Origin: Candidatus Poribacteria bacterium
GTDB taxonomy: Bacteria > Poribacteria > WGA-4E > WGA-3G
Direction: 5' to 3'
NCBI GenBank assembly: GCA_022822085.1
Contig: JAJECK010000013.1
Coordinates: forward strand, 1-37,943
DNA length: 37,943 bases
Shown piece after piece: positions 15,713-24,690 of this stretch; the first letter of the stretch is position 1, and each line of letters opens with the position of its first letter. The notes under the pieces are model-generated. The model made no database searches. It saw nothing but the letters and a program-made list of their open reading frames with translations, and had not been told where the DNA came from. The position numbers and the translations under genes are program-made.

Positions 15713-17140
15713 TTATATTTCTTTTTTTAATGTCCTTGCTAACATATCAGCATGGATAGATACCTTGCGAATTGCGTTAAGTATCTGTTCTGCTGCACCA
15801 TCTACAGGTTTTGTCAACAGAGGTAGGAAAATCAACTGTGAACACACTTTCTCAGTAACAGGCAAGTCTCCTTCTGAATATCCTTTGTAATCTCCACCCA
15901 TATTGGTTGGGCAAATTGAACCACGTCCATCAGTAAATATATCAAGTCCTTCAGAGAATAACGGAAGTGTATGTAACAGTGGATATGGATTACTATTCCT
16001 TGGTAAATCTTTTGATATCACAGGTACACCCTCACCCACAAGTAGCGGATACGGATTGTTATTTGCCAATACACCTTCCTTTCGCAAGGCTTCAGCAAAC
16101 ACAGGTGCTGGCAAACCGGACATCTCATCCTGAATATAGTGGATAGGAAATCCATAGAATGCTGCAGGTTCCGTACCCTCATATCTTGAGATAGGACAGA
16201 CACCAGCAATGTCATCTAAACCGTCTGTAATCTCTTGAATATAAGCACAACGATTTTCATTGAGTTCATCAAGTTTATCCAACTGTACCGTTGCAATGCC
16301 AATCGCCAAAGGGTGTGCGCGATATTTGACACCCAAACCCATAGGAGGAAGATGAGGGTATTTTAGAGCAGAAGGATCCAATTCAGGATCACCAACTCTA
16401 TTGATTGCACGATTAACCTGACCTAAAAGACATGCGCGTTCAAAAACGGTAATGTCATTTGTAGCAAGTACACCACCTTCACCTGCACTCAATGCTTTAT
16501 TTCCCTGCAAACTCCATGCACCTGCTTGTCCAATACTTCCGACAGGTTTTCCTTTATAAGATGCACCGTGTGCGTGTGAACAGTCCTCTATTATTGGTAC
16601 ACCTGTTTCCTGGCTAAGTGCCATCAAGGCATCCATATCACACACATTACCCCACAGATGCACAGCAACAATTGCTTTTGTTCGTGATGTAACTCTATTC
16701 CTAACATCATCAACATCTATCAACAATGTCGTAGGATCAACTTCACACAGGATGGGTTTTGCATTTAGCATCAATGCTGGCGTTATAGATGCCATCCAAG
16801 TATAAGTTGGACAGATTACCTCATCACCAGGTCCAACACCAAGGCCGAACATCGCACTGTGTAATGCAGCGGTTCCGTTGGTAAGACTCATCGCATATTG
16901 CGTCTGGTGTCGGTCACGCCATTTTCGCTCAAATTCCTGAACTGTCGTTGACCTACCTGACAATTCATTCCGCAATGTCATCTCGTGGACTTTCTGTGCC
17001 TCTACCTCAGTAATTTGTTTCCACTGATCGAGTTTAGGAAATGGCATCTCTTCAGATATAGGAAAAACAGGGGTGCCACCTAATATCGCAGGTAGGTCTA
17101 TTTTAGCATTTATTGTATCGGATATTTGTGTATTACTCAT
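15713..17140 (-). CDS. DegT/DnrJ/EryC1/StrS family PLP-dependent aminotransferase
   Basis: The open frame begins at 17209, but the first 23 residues are hydrophobic and unlike the family. The Met at 17140 (MSNTQISDT...) gives a 475-residue protein with a standard start. Fold type I features: SLTNGTAALHSAM (cofactor phosphate loop), VICPTYTWMAS, the aspartate that holds the pyridine nitrogen in IIEDCSHAHGA, and the Schiff-base lysine in GNKALSAGEGG (K215 in the short numbering). These enzymes usually install an amino group on a keto-sugar nucleotide or cyclitol. The sugar cannot be named, and no other sugar-nucleotide gene is adjacent. It is somewhat longer than typical family members (about 380-400 residues), with extra sequence around GVLANNNPYPLL. 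Confidence 0.9.
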   Translation of the reverse strand: MSNTQISDTINAKIDLPAILGGTPVFPISEEMPFPKLDQWKQITEVEAQKVHEMTLRNELSGRSTTVQEFERKWRDRHQTQYAMSLTNGTAALHSAMFGLGVGPGDEVICPTYTWMASITPALMLNAKPILCEVDPTTLLIDVDDVRNRVTSRTKAIVAVHLWGNVCDMDALMALSQETGVPIIEDCSHAHGASYKGKPVGSIGQAGAWSLQGNKALSAGEGGVLATNDITVFERACLLGQVNRAINRVGDPELDPSALKYPHLPPMGLGVKYRAHPLAIGIATVQLDKLDELNENRCAYIQEITDGLDDIAGVCPISRYEGTEPAAFYGFPIHYIQDEMSGLPAPVFAEALRKEGVLANNNPYPLLVGEGVPVISKDLPRNSNPYPLLHTLPLFSEGLDIFTDGRGSICPTNMGGDYKGYSEGDLPVTEKVCSQLIFLPLLTKPVDGAAEQILNAIRKVSIHADMLARTLKKEI

Positions 17141-17341
17141 AATATAATATGATTGTTGAGAAACACCAAGAAGGAAGAAAATCAATTTGAAGTAGTTATT
17201 GTAATTCAATACTAATTGTATTTGGGACTTACTTATGATATACTGACAAAAAGACTGTTTGAAAAGTAATAGAAGTCAGTTGTAACACATCCAAAACTGA
17301 AACATGATAACACGGTTCAAAGTTTCTGTCAATTCTATGTG

Positions 17342-17489
17342 ATACCATTTCTATTTTATAATGGACCCTTTTTCGTCTGTCGGGTAGAAGCACGAAACCC
17401 GACAGGTATTGATTGTGGCTATCCTGTCGGGTTTCGTGCCTCTACCCGACCTACGAAAGAATGGCACAAAAATAATTAGAATTGGTATG
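17342..17489. mobile_element. 148-bp MITE-like element with nested palindromes, copy 1
   Basis: The outer ends are ATACCATTTCTA and TAGAATTGGTA. Inside, arms 17379-17405 and 17424-17450 pair over 27 nt (GTCGGGTAGAAGCACGAAACC... with its complement, one mismatch). The element at 28537-28684 has the same ends, the same length within a few bases, and the same GTCGGGTTTCG...TCTACCCGAC(CTAC) arms. There is no ORF inside, so movement would need a transposase in trans. Confidence 0.7.
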
Positions 17490-17510
17490 AGATAAACACT
17501 TCACTATACT
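17482..17510 (+). promoter_or_regulatory. Promoter-like site overlapping the end of the MITE-like element
   Basis: TTGGTA (17482-17487), 17 bp, TATACT (17505-17510). The -35 lies within the element's right end (TAGAATTGGTA). Transcription from about 17517 would leave almost no leader before the TTG start at 17520. Confidence 0.35.
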
Positions 17511-17519
17511 GTAAAATTA

Positions 17520-18608
17520 TTGAAATTCCTCCAAACCATACTACATACTCTCAACCGCATACTCATTCAAATCCGACATCTACTTATTAAATGTTTGCCG
17601 CCGGTAATTGCTATCTGTGGGTTTTTTCTTTTATGTGGGATTGTGTTAATCCTTCGTGGACAGAACGCATTTGAATTTTACAAAACAATCTATCTCAGTG
17701 GGTTTTCCAGTTTTGATGAATTTGGTAGTGTCCTATTTAATGCCACACCCCTTATCTTTACGGGTCTTGCAGTTGCCATCGGATATAAAGCAGGATTATT
17801 TAATATTGGTTGTGAAGGACAACTCTTTGTTGCTGCGTTTACTGCTGCATGGGTCGGTATATACCTAAACCTACCTTCAATTTTACTGATACCAATCTGT
17901 ATATGTGCTGCGATGGTTGTTGGAGCAATTTGGGGAGGTATTCCAGGCCTATTAAAAGCAAAATTTGGTGCACACGAAGTTATCAACACTATAATGATGA
18001 ATTTCATCGCTTTGGCACTAACCAATTTCCTCGTTACAGCGGTATATAAAGAGCCAGATCAGATGATTCCTCATACATCTCAGATTCATGATACAGCTCA
18101 GTTACCGCGTTTGTCAGGAGTTATACGGTTCCTTCCAGAGAGTAACTATTTGAATATAAGTTTCTTAATCGCTTGTGTTTGTGTAGTTTGCTGTTACATT
18201 CTATTAAAACATACACGTTGGGGTTACGAGCTCAGATTAGTAGGAAATGCACCTGATGTTGCTGAATATGGAGGAATAAATCCGCGCGTGGTAACAGTGT
18301 GGGTGATGGCATTGAGCGGTGCTATCGCAGGATTGGCAGGTGTAGCTGATGTTATGGGATATCGGTACAGGTTCGCTGATAGTTTTTCATCCGGATGGGG
18401 ATTTACTGGTATCGCAGTTGCACTACTTGGTAGAAACCATCCATTTGGGGTCTTTGCTGCAGCAATCTTATTCGGTTTACTCAATAAAGTAGCATTGGAC
18501 ATTGAGTTGTTCATGAATGTACCTCGTGGTTTATTCCTTATAGGTCAAGGTTTACTCATTATTTGGGTAGTATGTCAGGAAGGTATTTCAAAGAGAATTA
18601 ACACATGA
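17520..18608 (+). CDS. BMP/simple-sugar-type ABC transporter permease (YufP-like)
   Basis: The 362-residue permease has about ten helices and belongs to the family that works with Bmp-type nucleoside/purine or sugar binding proteins. Conserved pieces are TPLIFTGLAVAIGYKAGLFN, GCEGQLFVAA, GGIPGLLKAKFGAHEVINTI with MMNFIA, and FTGIAVALLGRNHPFGV. The coupling loop reads RLVGNAPDVAEYGGI. The start is a TTG at 17520 with no clear SD. A promoter-like site ends 10 bp upstream, so a near-leaderless message is possible. It overlaps the next gene by 4 nt (ATGA), so the two subunits are translationally coupled. Neither the ATPase nor the binding protein is in the window. Confidence 0.88.
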   Translation: MKFLQTILHTLNRILIQIRHLLIKCLPPVIAICGFFLLCGIVLILRGQNAFEFYKTIYLSGFSSFDEFGSVLFNATPLIFTGLAVAIGYKAGLFNIGCEGQLFVAAFTAAWVGIYLNLPSILLIPICICAAMVVGAIWGGIPGLLKAKFGAHEVINTIMMNFIALALTNFLVTAVYKEPDQMIPHTSQIHDTAQLPRLSGVIRFLPESNYLNISFLIACVCVVCCYILLKHTRWGYELRLVGNAPDVAEYGGINPRVVTVWVMALSGAIAGLAGVADVMGYRYRFADSFSSGWGFTGIAVALLGRNHPFGVFAAAILFGLLNKVALDIELFMNVPRGLFLIGQGLLIIWVVCQEGISKRINT

Positions 18609-19447
18609 TACTTGATTTAATTCCAAGCACATTACGAATGACAACACCGATAGGCTACGCTGTTCTCGGTGGTATTTACTCTGAACGTTCAGGTATAATC
18701 AATCTCGCTCTTGAAGGTATAATGCTTATGGGGGCTTATGGATATGTCATAGGTGCTCATGCTTCAGGTTCAGCGTGGGTAGGTTTATCTGTTGGAATCG
18801 GTTTAGGTGTTATAATCGCCTTATTACATGCAGTTGCAACAATCACCTTTCACGCTGAACAAATAGTTACAGGAATTGCAATTAATCTTCTTGCGTTAGG
18901 CATAACAGAGTATCTCATTCCTACTACAGAAAGGGTTGCTGGCTTACCAGACATCGGTTTACCCTTCATCGGTTCCTATAGTATGCTTGTCCTGCTTTTA
19001 CCAATTCTGATGGTTGTGAGTCATGTCTTTATTTATTTCACACCTTGGGGATTACGTTTACGTGCAGCAGGAGAATCAACAGAGGCATTAAAAACGCTCA
19101 GTTTAAGTCGTGCAAAATGGCAATATGTAGGAGTAATCTTGAGTGGTATCTTTGCTGGAATAGGAGGTTGTTTTCTTGTTTCCGATGTACACTACTTTAC
19201 AAAAGGCATAATCGGGGGAAGAGGGTATGTAGCATTAGCAGCTGTAATCTTCGGTAATTGGCGTCCACTTTACGGGGTGGCAGCATGTCTACTCTTCGGT
19301 TTTGCATCATCTTTGGATCTAATCGACTTATTGAGTATACCGGATCAACTATTAAGAATAATTCCACACATTTTAACGATGGTTGTTCTTGCAGGGCTTG
19401 TCGGAAGATCGCGTCCACCCGCTGCTTTGGGGAAGATGAAGTCATAA
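18605..19447 (+). CDS. BMP/simple-sugar-type ABC transporter permease (YufQ-like)
   Basis: This 280-residue second permease subunit has the family N-terminus (TPIGYAVLGGIYSERSGIIN with LALEGIMLMGAYGYVIG), HAEQIVTGIAINLLALGITEYL, the coupling loop LRAAGESTEALKTLSLS, and GRGYVALAAVIFGNWRPLYG near the end. It would form the heterodimeric channel with the preceding YufP-like protein, most plausibly for nucleosides, purines or a related metabolite. Its ATG lies inside the stop region of the upstream gene. It converges on the kinase gene with a 20-bp gap and no terminator is evident between them. Confidence 0.88.
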   Translation: MILDLIPSTLRMTTPIGYAVLGGIYSERSGIINLALEGIMLMGAYGYVIGAHASGSAWVGLSVGIGLGVIIALLHAVATITFHAEQIVTGIAINLLALGITEYLIPTTERVAGLPDIGLPFIGSYSMLVLLLPILMVVSHVFIYFTPWGLRLRAAGESTEALKTLSLSRAKWQYVGVILSGIFAGIGGCFLVSDVHYFTKGIIGGRGYVALAAVIFGNWRPLYGVAACLLFGFASSLDLIDLLSIPDQLLRIIPHILTMVVLAGLVGRSRPPAALGKMKS

Positions 19448-19467
19448 TTCGCTATCAAAGCATAACA

Positions 19468-21843
19468 TCAACTTGTCTCATCAGTCAATTCATAATAACC
19501 GGAATGTTTGGTGTAATAACCGTACGATTTTGCATGCTTTGGATTTATCATATTACACAGTACACCAATCCCCTTTGCAGGTAATACTTCCTTTAGGTGT
19601 TTTATCCCTGTTAATATATCAAACCGTTTGGTTTTTGTAATGTCAAACACATAAACAACTGCATCAACTACTGTAGCTAAAATTACTGGGTCTGCTACTG
19701 CACGTACTGGAGGAGAATCAATAATTATCACGTCATATTCAGATTTAGCTAATTCCAACAATTGTGTCATCATATCAGAATTCAGCAATTCAATCGGATT
19801 TGGTGGAACTGTGCCACCTGTAATAAGATGCAAATTGGTAATTCCTGTCTGCCTGACTGTGGAATGTAAGACTTCATAACCGTTTTCGTCATTTAAACTG
19901 ATAAGTGCTTCACTCAATCCTGGTTTACGTAGGTCACTGTGCGTAACAACGGAGTGGTCGTCTGAAGAATCTACTTCGTCTTGAGATGTAATCTGTAACA
20001 GTTGCTCAGATGGAAAGGTATTATGTTGTGAAGGTCTACGCATATCCGCATCTATTAGCAATACCTTATTCCCTTTTTGAACAAAAGTAGCAGCCAAGTT
20101 AGATGAAACAGTACTCTTCCCTTCCTCGCGGGTTGAACTTGTTACCAAGACAGTTTTCAGTTCCCCACCAAGGTTTAGGAAAGGAATCTTTGCCGCAATG
20201 ACCCGAAATGCCTCTGATGTTCTGGAGGTAGGTGCATCATTAACAATAAGGGGAATCCGATATGTACTACTTTTCTTAATAGTCGGTATTATACCGAGGA
20301 AATTGGGAGGTTCTGGAAGTGCATCTAACTGACGCACAGAATCTTCTAAACGCAGATATGTATCCTTGAAATAATTCTTGGCAATAGCAAATGTTAAACC
20401 CAAAAGTCCACCCAACATCGCCCCCAAAACCAAATTGATCTTCATCCGAGGTTTAATCGGTTCTTCCGATAAACGAGCTAGATCTAATACCTTAAGTGTT
20501 TCTGTTCGTGTTTCATCAATTATTTGTGATTCTCGTATTCTTGTTTCTAAAGCGACCAACTGTGTACTATATATTTCCACATCGCGTTTTCGTTTGAATA
20601 GATTAAGCTGTTGATCTGACCATCCACTGAGTTCATTTACATATTTATCTATTTGTGCTGTTACTGCTGCTTTTTGCTCTTTTAATCCTACAATAGATGC
20701 TTCTGTTTCATTTACTTTTTCAGTGAGAAGTTGATGAAGAGGATTGTACGATGTTGTAGTGCTTTTTATCTCACGCTCCTCATTCTTAAGTCGTTCTTTT
20801 GTTTCACTTATCTTTTCATCAAAAGCAGTGATTTCAGGATGTTTGACATCGCCGTATTTACCAATAAGTGCTTTCCGTTCAATTTCAAATTCGTTTAAAT
20901 CATCTTGTAGTTTTGAATAACTAGGATTCTTTGTCGTTGATTCGGATATTAGTTGTTCTTCAACATCAGCAAGTTCATCTCGATATGCTTCCAATCTCAA
21001 TTCTGCTCCAATCAAATGACTTGTTATTTCATTTTCCTTCAACTGCAACGATAATATTAACTGTGCCTGTGTGCCGCCTTCCACATTGATTGTGATTTCA
21101 GGATGAGACTTCTGAAACTCAAACAGCCCCTTCTCTGCAACATCCAATTGTTGTTTAGCTTCATTCAGCATTGTTTGAGGTAGCGGTTTTTCCCACCAAC
21201 GCATATTCTCTGCTTTTTCCGATTCCATAACAACTATCAACACTTCAGCAATTTTGTTACAAAGAAGTTGTGCATATTCTGGATTCCTATTCCTTACCTT
21301 CAGTGATATTACATTTCCATCTTGTGACTCTTCAACAGTTATTTTTTCATCAATAAGTGTTTTTACGAAATAGTCTCTCCACTCTTCATCAGTGAGATCA
21401 CCTTGTTCAGTTAGATTAGTATCTAATTTTATTTTTAATATGTTTGCAATCCATCTGACAGATCTGCCACGATGCACAGGGAGTGGTTTCAATTCCCCTG
21501 AAGCGATTAGTTGATCAACTGCAGGCGTGATAACTAAATCGCGAGATTGCATGAGGGTGGCATAAGTCCCTAACGAAGGTCCCTTAAGAATTCCAGCCAA
21601 CGGAAGTCCTGACAATATTGAAGGATGTCCCTGTTCATCAAGTATACGAACAGTCGTTTCCGATTGATAGACAGGTGGGGTGAAGTCTGTGACAAGAAAT
21701 GCACCTATAACACATAACAGAAAGATAGCGATAACACTCCACTTATTTCGCCAAAGAATCCAAAAGTAATCTAATATTCGTATTTCAGTTATTTCTTCAA
21801 GTTGTTTATCGGTAGTTTCTGGAATCGCATTCCTCATACTCAA
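19468..21843 (-). CDS. Wzc/ExoP-type bacterial tyrosine kinase fused to a chain-length (Wzz) domain
   Basis: The 791-residue inner-membrane protein controls polymerisation and export of capsule or exopolysaccharide. In order: cytoplasmic N-tail, TM1 (about 36-52), the Wzz periplasmic domain beginning PPVYQSETTVRIL, long coiled coils (about 225-450), the Pro-rich EEPIKPRMKIN before TM2 (about 470-488), then the BY-kinase domain. Kinase motifs are Walker A S569-STREEGKST (K576), Walker A' VLLIDADMRRP (594-604) and Walker B DVIIIDSPP (704-712). The tail has a tyrosine cluster (Y774, Y776, Y777, Y783, Y784) for autophosphorylation. About 20 acidic/Ser-rich residues (617-637) follow Walker A' where relatives are usually shorter. 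The Wza-like gene lies just upstream (gap 93 nt) in the same direction. Confidence 0.92.
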   Translation of the reverse strand: MSMRNAIPETTDKQLEEITEIRILDYFWILWRNKWSVIAIFLLCVIGAFLVTDFTPPVYQSETTVRILDEQGHPSILSGLPLAGILKGPSLGTYATLMQSRDLVITPAVDQLIASGELKPLPVHRGRSVRWIANILKIKLDTNLTEQGDLTDEEWRDYFVKTLIDEKITVEESQDGNVISLKVRNRNPEYAQLLCNKIAEVLIVVMESEKAENMRWWEKPLPQTMLNEAKQQLDVAEKGLFEFQKSHPEITINVEGGTQAQLILSLQLKENEITSHLIGAELRLEAYRDELADVEEQLISESTTKNPSYSKLQDDLNEFEIERKALIGKYGDVKHPEITAFDEKISETKERLKNEEREIKSTTTSYNPLHQLLTEKVNETEASIVGLKEQKAAVTAQIDKYVNELSGWSDQQLNLFKRKRDVEIYSTQLVALETRIRESQIIDETRTETLKVLDLARLSEEPIKPRMKINLVLGAMLGGLLGLTFAIAKNYFKDTYLRLEDSVRQLDALPEPPNFLGIIPTIKKSSTYRIPLIVNDAPTSRTSEAFRVIAAKIPFLNLGGELKTVLVTSSTREEGKSTVSSNLAATFVQKGNKVLLIDADMRRPSQHNTFPSEQLLQITSQDEVDSSDDHSVVTHSDLRKPGLSEALISLNDENGYEVLHSTVRQTGITNLHLITGGTVPPNPIELLNSDMMTQLLELAKSEYDVIIIDSPPVRAVADPVILATVVDAVVYVFDITKTKRFDILTGIKHLKEVLPAKGIGVLCNMINPKHAKSYGYYTKHSGYYELTDETS

Positions 21844-21936
21844 TGTCCTTAAATCTCATCTATACAATATAAAGTCGTGCTGAAAGAAGAGTGTGTCTTG
21901 TTTATCGCTTATATAACACATTGTCCGGTTAATATT

Positions 21937-23118
21937 CTATCTGTATCTGAGCCAAACACTAACAACTAAGTTTGTTAGTGAAGCGGCAAATGTCAATACA
22001 CGCCAATCTATACGGGTGCGTTCTAAAATTCGAAGTTGGTCATTTGGATAGAGTAAAACTTCCGATTGCACCAAATTATAGTTCAATTCCTCTTGCGTAC
22101 CATTTGCGCGAGTAAGAATACATTTCTTTGGATTGGCTTTTTCTTCATCCAAACCACCCGCCATTGCAACAGCATCTCTCAATAGAACCGGCTCAGTAAT
22201 TACGTATTGACTCGGCTTATCAACAGCACCGACAACGCTTATTTTTGCTTCTGCAAGCGGGACATACAAAGTATCTCCTGGTGCCATAGTCATTACCAGG
22301 TTCTCAGATGTAAGATCTACTGTAGTATTCCCATCTTTTGTTATGATCTCTGCACTTTTTAAATCTGCAAAGTCTGTTCTTGACCCTCCAGCAAGTTTTA
22401 GAGCTTGCGTAGCAGGAATCTCTTGATCTGTAATTGGGTAACTGCCCGGCACCATGACAGCACCAATCACTCGTATTCGACGCTGGGCATAAATTGATGG
22501 GACAATCACAACATCGTAATCTTTTAATGGAATATCAATAATCCCTGATTCCATCTGTTTTTCAAAATCAACTGTTTTGAACACTTTCCCATCACGCCAA
22601 ATAACAACCTTGGTAAGATCAGCTACTTCATTATTAACACCTGCAGCTGCTAATGCCTGTATCAGATATACTTGTCCCGTTTCAAACACATGTAAATTCC
22701 CACGCGGTCTTTGTGCAACTGCACCAAAGACCAAAATGTTACGCTTTGGCTGCATCAAAGTAACAAACACACGAGCACTCGGTAGTTTCGCAGAAAACCC
22801 TTTCTGCATCTGTTCCTGAAGTTCAGGTACAGTTAATTCTGTTGCTTTAATTAGTCCTATCAGTGGATATGAGATAAACCCATCAGGTTGGACAGGAACA
22901 GGAACACGGTCTTTGGTATATTCAGGATATCCCTCTACCGTAACAACAATGCTGTCACCTATTTGTAATTTATATGTAGATGTCTCAGGGTATTCGGGAC
23001 TTTTTGAAACGATATTTTCTTCAGGTGGATCTTCAGAAAATACTTGTGATGGGTTACAGAAATGACCGATTACAATTAGAAGGAGACAGAAAAAACGTAA
23101 ATACTTATACATCTTCAT
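21937..23118 (-). CDS. Wza-like polysaccharide export protein with SLBB domains
   Basis: This 393-residue protein has a signal peptide (about 1-28). Next comes the Poly_export domain (YKLQIGDSIVVTVEGYPEYT ... VQPDGFISYPLIGLIKATEL, about 48-125), then SLBB-type beta-grasp repeats recognisable by ILVFGAVAQRPRG, IRVIGAVMVPGSY and ISVVGAVDKPSQY. A single hydrophobic segment near the C-terminus (VLTFAASLTNLVVSVWL) is the expected helix for outer-membrane insertion. No proper lipobox is seen, unlike E. coli Wza. It would form the exit channel working with the Wzc-type kinase encoded 93 nt downstream. No glycosyltransferase or polymerase genes accompany the pair. Confidence 0.9.
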   Translation of the reverse strand: MKMYKYLRFFCLLLIVIGHFCNPSQVFSEDPPEENIVSKSPEYPETSTYKLQIGDSIVVTVEGYPEYTKDRVPVPVQPDGFISYPLIGLIKATELTVPELQEQMQKGFSAKLPSARVFVTLMQPKRNILVFGAVAQRPRGNLHVFETGQVYLIQALAAAGVNNEVADLTKVVIWRDGKVFKTVDFEKQMESGIIDIPLKDYDVVIVPSIYAQRRIRVIGAVMVPGSYPITDQEIPATQALKLAGGSRTDFADLKSAEIITKDGNTTVDLTSENLVMTMAPGDTLYVPLAEAKISVVGAVDKPSQYVITEPVLLRDAVAMAGGLDEEKANPKKCILTRANGTQEELNYNLVQSEVLLYPNDQLRILERTRIDWRVLTFAASLTNLVVSVWLRYR

Positions 23119-23507
23119 CTATTTTCAATATACCTTTTCTAAAACAATCATGAATTTCATCTTGACAGAATTTAGTTTTTTGATGTTTTTTATATGAAGA
23201 TTCTTCATTAATTATTAAAATAAATTTCTATATTGCATCTTGCATCTATACTTTCTTTATGATTCATATCAATTTCTAAATTTCCACAAAAAATACTCTT
23301 CTATTCTAACAGGATAGATGTAAAAATACAAGGAAAATAAGAGAAGGGGTGTGTAAGGATTTTGTACACTTCACATCAAATTGTGTTTCTTGTCAGTTAG
23401 GTTTCGTTCCTCAACCCAACCTTTGGCAAGGTTTCCTAACCTCGCCAAAGGACCGATTTATTTTCTTAATCTTCATTCAAGGGGAATGCGTAAGTCCTGA
23501 TTATAAT
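23119..23507. other. 389-bp gap with repeat remnants
   Basis: It is A/T-rich with no ORF. The right part (23395-23500) has a remnant of the GTTGGGTTTCGT..CTCAACCCAAC palindrome, a copy of the 60-bp repeat (23425-23476) and, abutting it, a lone end of the 32752-32882 element. Confidence 0.6.
23425..23500 (+). repeat. 60-bp repeat copy 3 fused to a solo end of the GTAAGTCCTG element
   Basis: GGCAAGGTTTCCTAACCTCGCC (one stem mismatch) with its TTTTCTTAATCTTCAT tail ends at 23476. It continues directly as TCAAGGGGAATGCGTAAGTCCTG, which matches the right end of the element at 32752-32882. A degraded form of the same junction (CCCCTTGAATGAAGAT...) lies at 7128-7160. Confidence 0.7.
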
Positions 23508-24614
23508 TCAATTGTCTATGTGCTGTAATCTTTTAAAGGGTACACCACCTTCTTGATACTGTAGCATTACACGGTCAATGAAGTCGTATTTATCAAGTGA
23601 GCAAGCCCGTAATTTATTTGGACGTGAAAGATAGAACGCAACACTTTCCGCCCAATCTTCATTTGGATTCTTGGCGTAGGCGTAGTCTGTAACAAATTCA
23701 TCACGATTTTTTGACTTCAGCCATCTGTTGTTATTATTCGGATCTTTATGCCATCCACCAAGAGATGACCATGCTGTTCTAAGTTTACCGTTGAGAGCAT
23801 ATTCCCATAGAAAATGTGCTTTCTCATGAATGATTATACGTTTGAACTCACTTTGATTTTTTATACGAAAAGTGCGCGCATCATACTCTATACAATCTGC
23901 AACAATCCAAGCAGAACCTGCATAAGGTGCCTGCTGACGACGTAGGAGATATTTCATACGAGGTATTTTATCTAATCCTCTTGGAAATAATTCATAAACT
24001 TTCATGAGTTTTATCAAGTCTTCGTTGGAGAATTCCGATACATGGACTTCACCAACATATTTTCGTAGTATTTGTGCTATCTTATTTGCTTCTGGTGTAT
24101 CTTTACGAACTATACTCAGTCCGTATAATTCTTTCAGGACCAATTCTATTACATCTCTGTCTGTACTATCTTTTAGTAGGAGTGTTGCAGCTTGTATATT
24201 TGACCAATCCTCCGTAATGAATTGGGCAATAATGTGTAATAGTCGTTTCTTCGTCTCCAATAAATCTTCAGATTCTTCATTTGCAAAAACATCACGATTC
24301 ACAGTGACAAGTTGTAAACTGTTGACAGTTTTTATCACGACATCATCTTGCATTTCTTCATCACTTATCACCCAAACTGAAGCCTTAAAAGTGTCATTCT
24401 GGTCATCAGCGTACTGATAGATAGTATCAAGTGTTGCTAACAAAATCTCTGGCTTTTTTCCAGTCCAATCAGAGTTTAAGCTGATTGAATATCTGTTTTT
24501 TAACGCTAATAAAGTTGTTTGATTCGGTCTATTAAACAGATTGACATGACAACCTGAGTGAATAATTACAAAAATTGAGAGTAATACAATAAACTTGAGA
24601 ATTTGCTTTTTCAT
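23508..24614 (-). CDS. Putative zinc metallopeptidase, exported (lipoprotein-like)
   Basis: This 368-residue protein has an N-terminal export signal with Cys22 in a weak lipobox (IIHSGC). The first 230 residues are helical and of unknown family. The C-terminal part has a zinc-peptidase arrangement: H263-E264-K-A-H267 in IIIHEKAHFLWEYA, then DYAYAKNPNEDWAESVAFYL (about 310-329), whose E-D-W-A-E is the pattern seen after the HExxH in several poorly studied secreted peptidase families. The third ligand would be E319 or E323. No catalytic claim beyond this motif is made. The gene has its own consensus promoter, which overlaps the end of the upstream membrane-protein gene. Confidence 0.7.
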   Translation of the reverse strand: MKKQILKFIVLLSIFVIIHSGCHVNLFNRPNQTTLLALKNRYSISLNSDWTGKKPEILLATLDTIYQYADDQNDTFKASVWVISDEEMQDDVVIKTVNSLQLVTVNRDVFANEESEDLLETKKRLLHIIAQFITEDWSNIQAATLLLKDSTDRDVIELVLKELYGLSIVRKDTPEANKIAQILRKYVGEVHVSEFSNEDLIKLMKVYELFPRGLDKIPRMKYLLRRQQAPYAGSAWIVADCIEYDARTFRIKNQSEFKRIIIHEKAHFLWEYALNGKLRTAWSSLGGWHKDPNNNNRWLKSKNRDEFVTDYAYAKNPNEDWAESVAFYLSRPNKLRACSLDKYDFIDRVMLQYQEGGVPFKRLQHIDN

Positions 24615-24659
24615 AATATATTTCTTACTTCCAATGCATATTAAATGTATTTCTAACGC

Positions 24660-24688
24660 ATTATATCCACGATTCTATTGGATGTCAA
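24660..24688 (-). promoter_or_regulatory. Consensus promoter for the putative peptidase gene
   Basis: On the minus strand, TTGACA (24688-24683), exactly 17 bp, TATAAT (24665-24660). Both hexamers are perfect. Initiation near 24653 leaves a 39-nt leader before the ATG at 24614. Confidence 0.65.
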
Positions 24689-24690
24689 AT

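Larger units (their letters stand above)
17141..17519. other. 379-bp divergent gap with a MITE-like element
   Basis: It holds the element at 17342-17489 and a promoter at 17482-17510. The remaining 200 bp next to the aminotransferase start is A/T-rich with nothing further recognised. Confidence 0.6.

Noticed and set aside
17141-17209. Upstream start of the DegT-type aminotransferase giving 23 extra residues
   Set aside because: The extension (starting MNYNNYFKLIFFLLG) is hydrophobic, unlike a cytoplasmic PLP enzyme, and the Met at 17140 gives a standard N-terminus.
19448-19467. Bidirectional terminator between the convergent permease and kinase genes
   Set aside because: The 20-bp gap holds no stem with a T-run.
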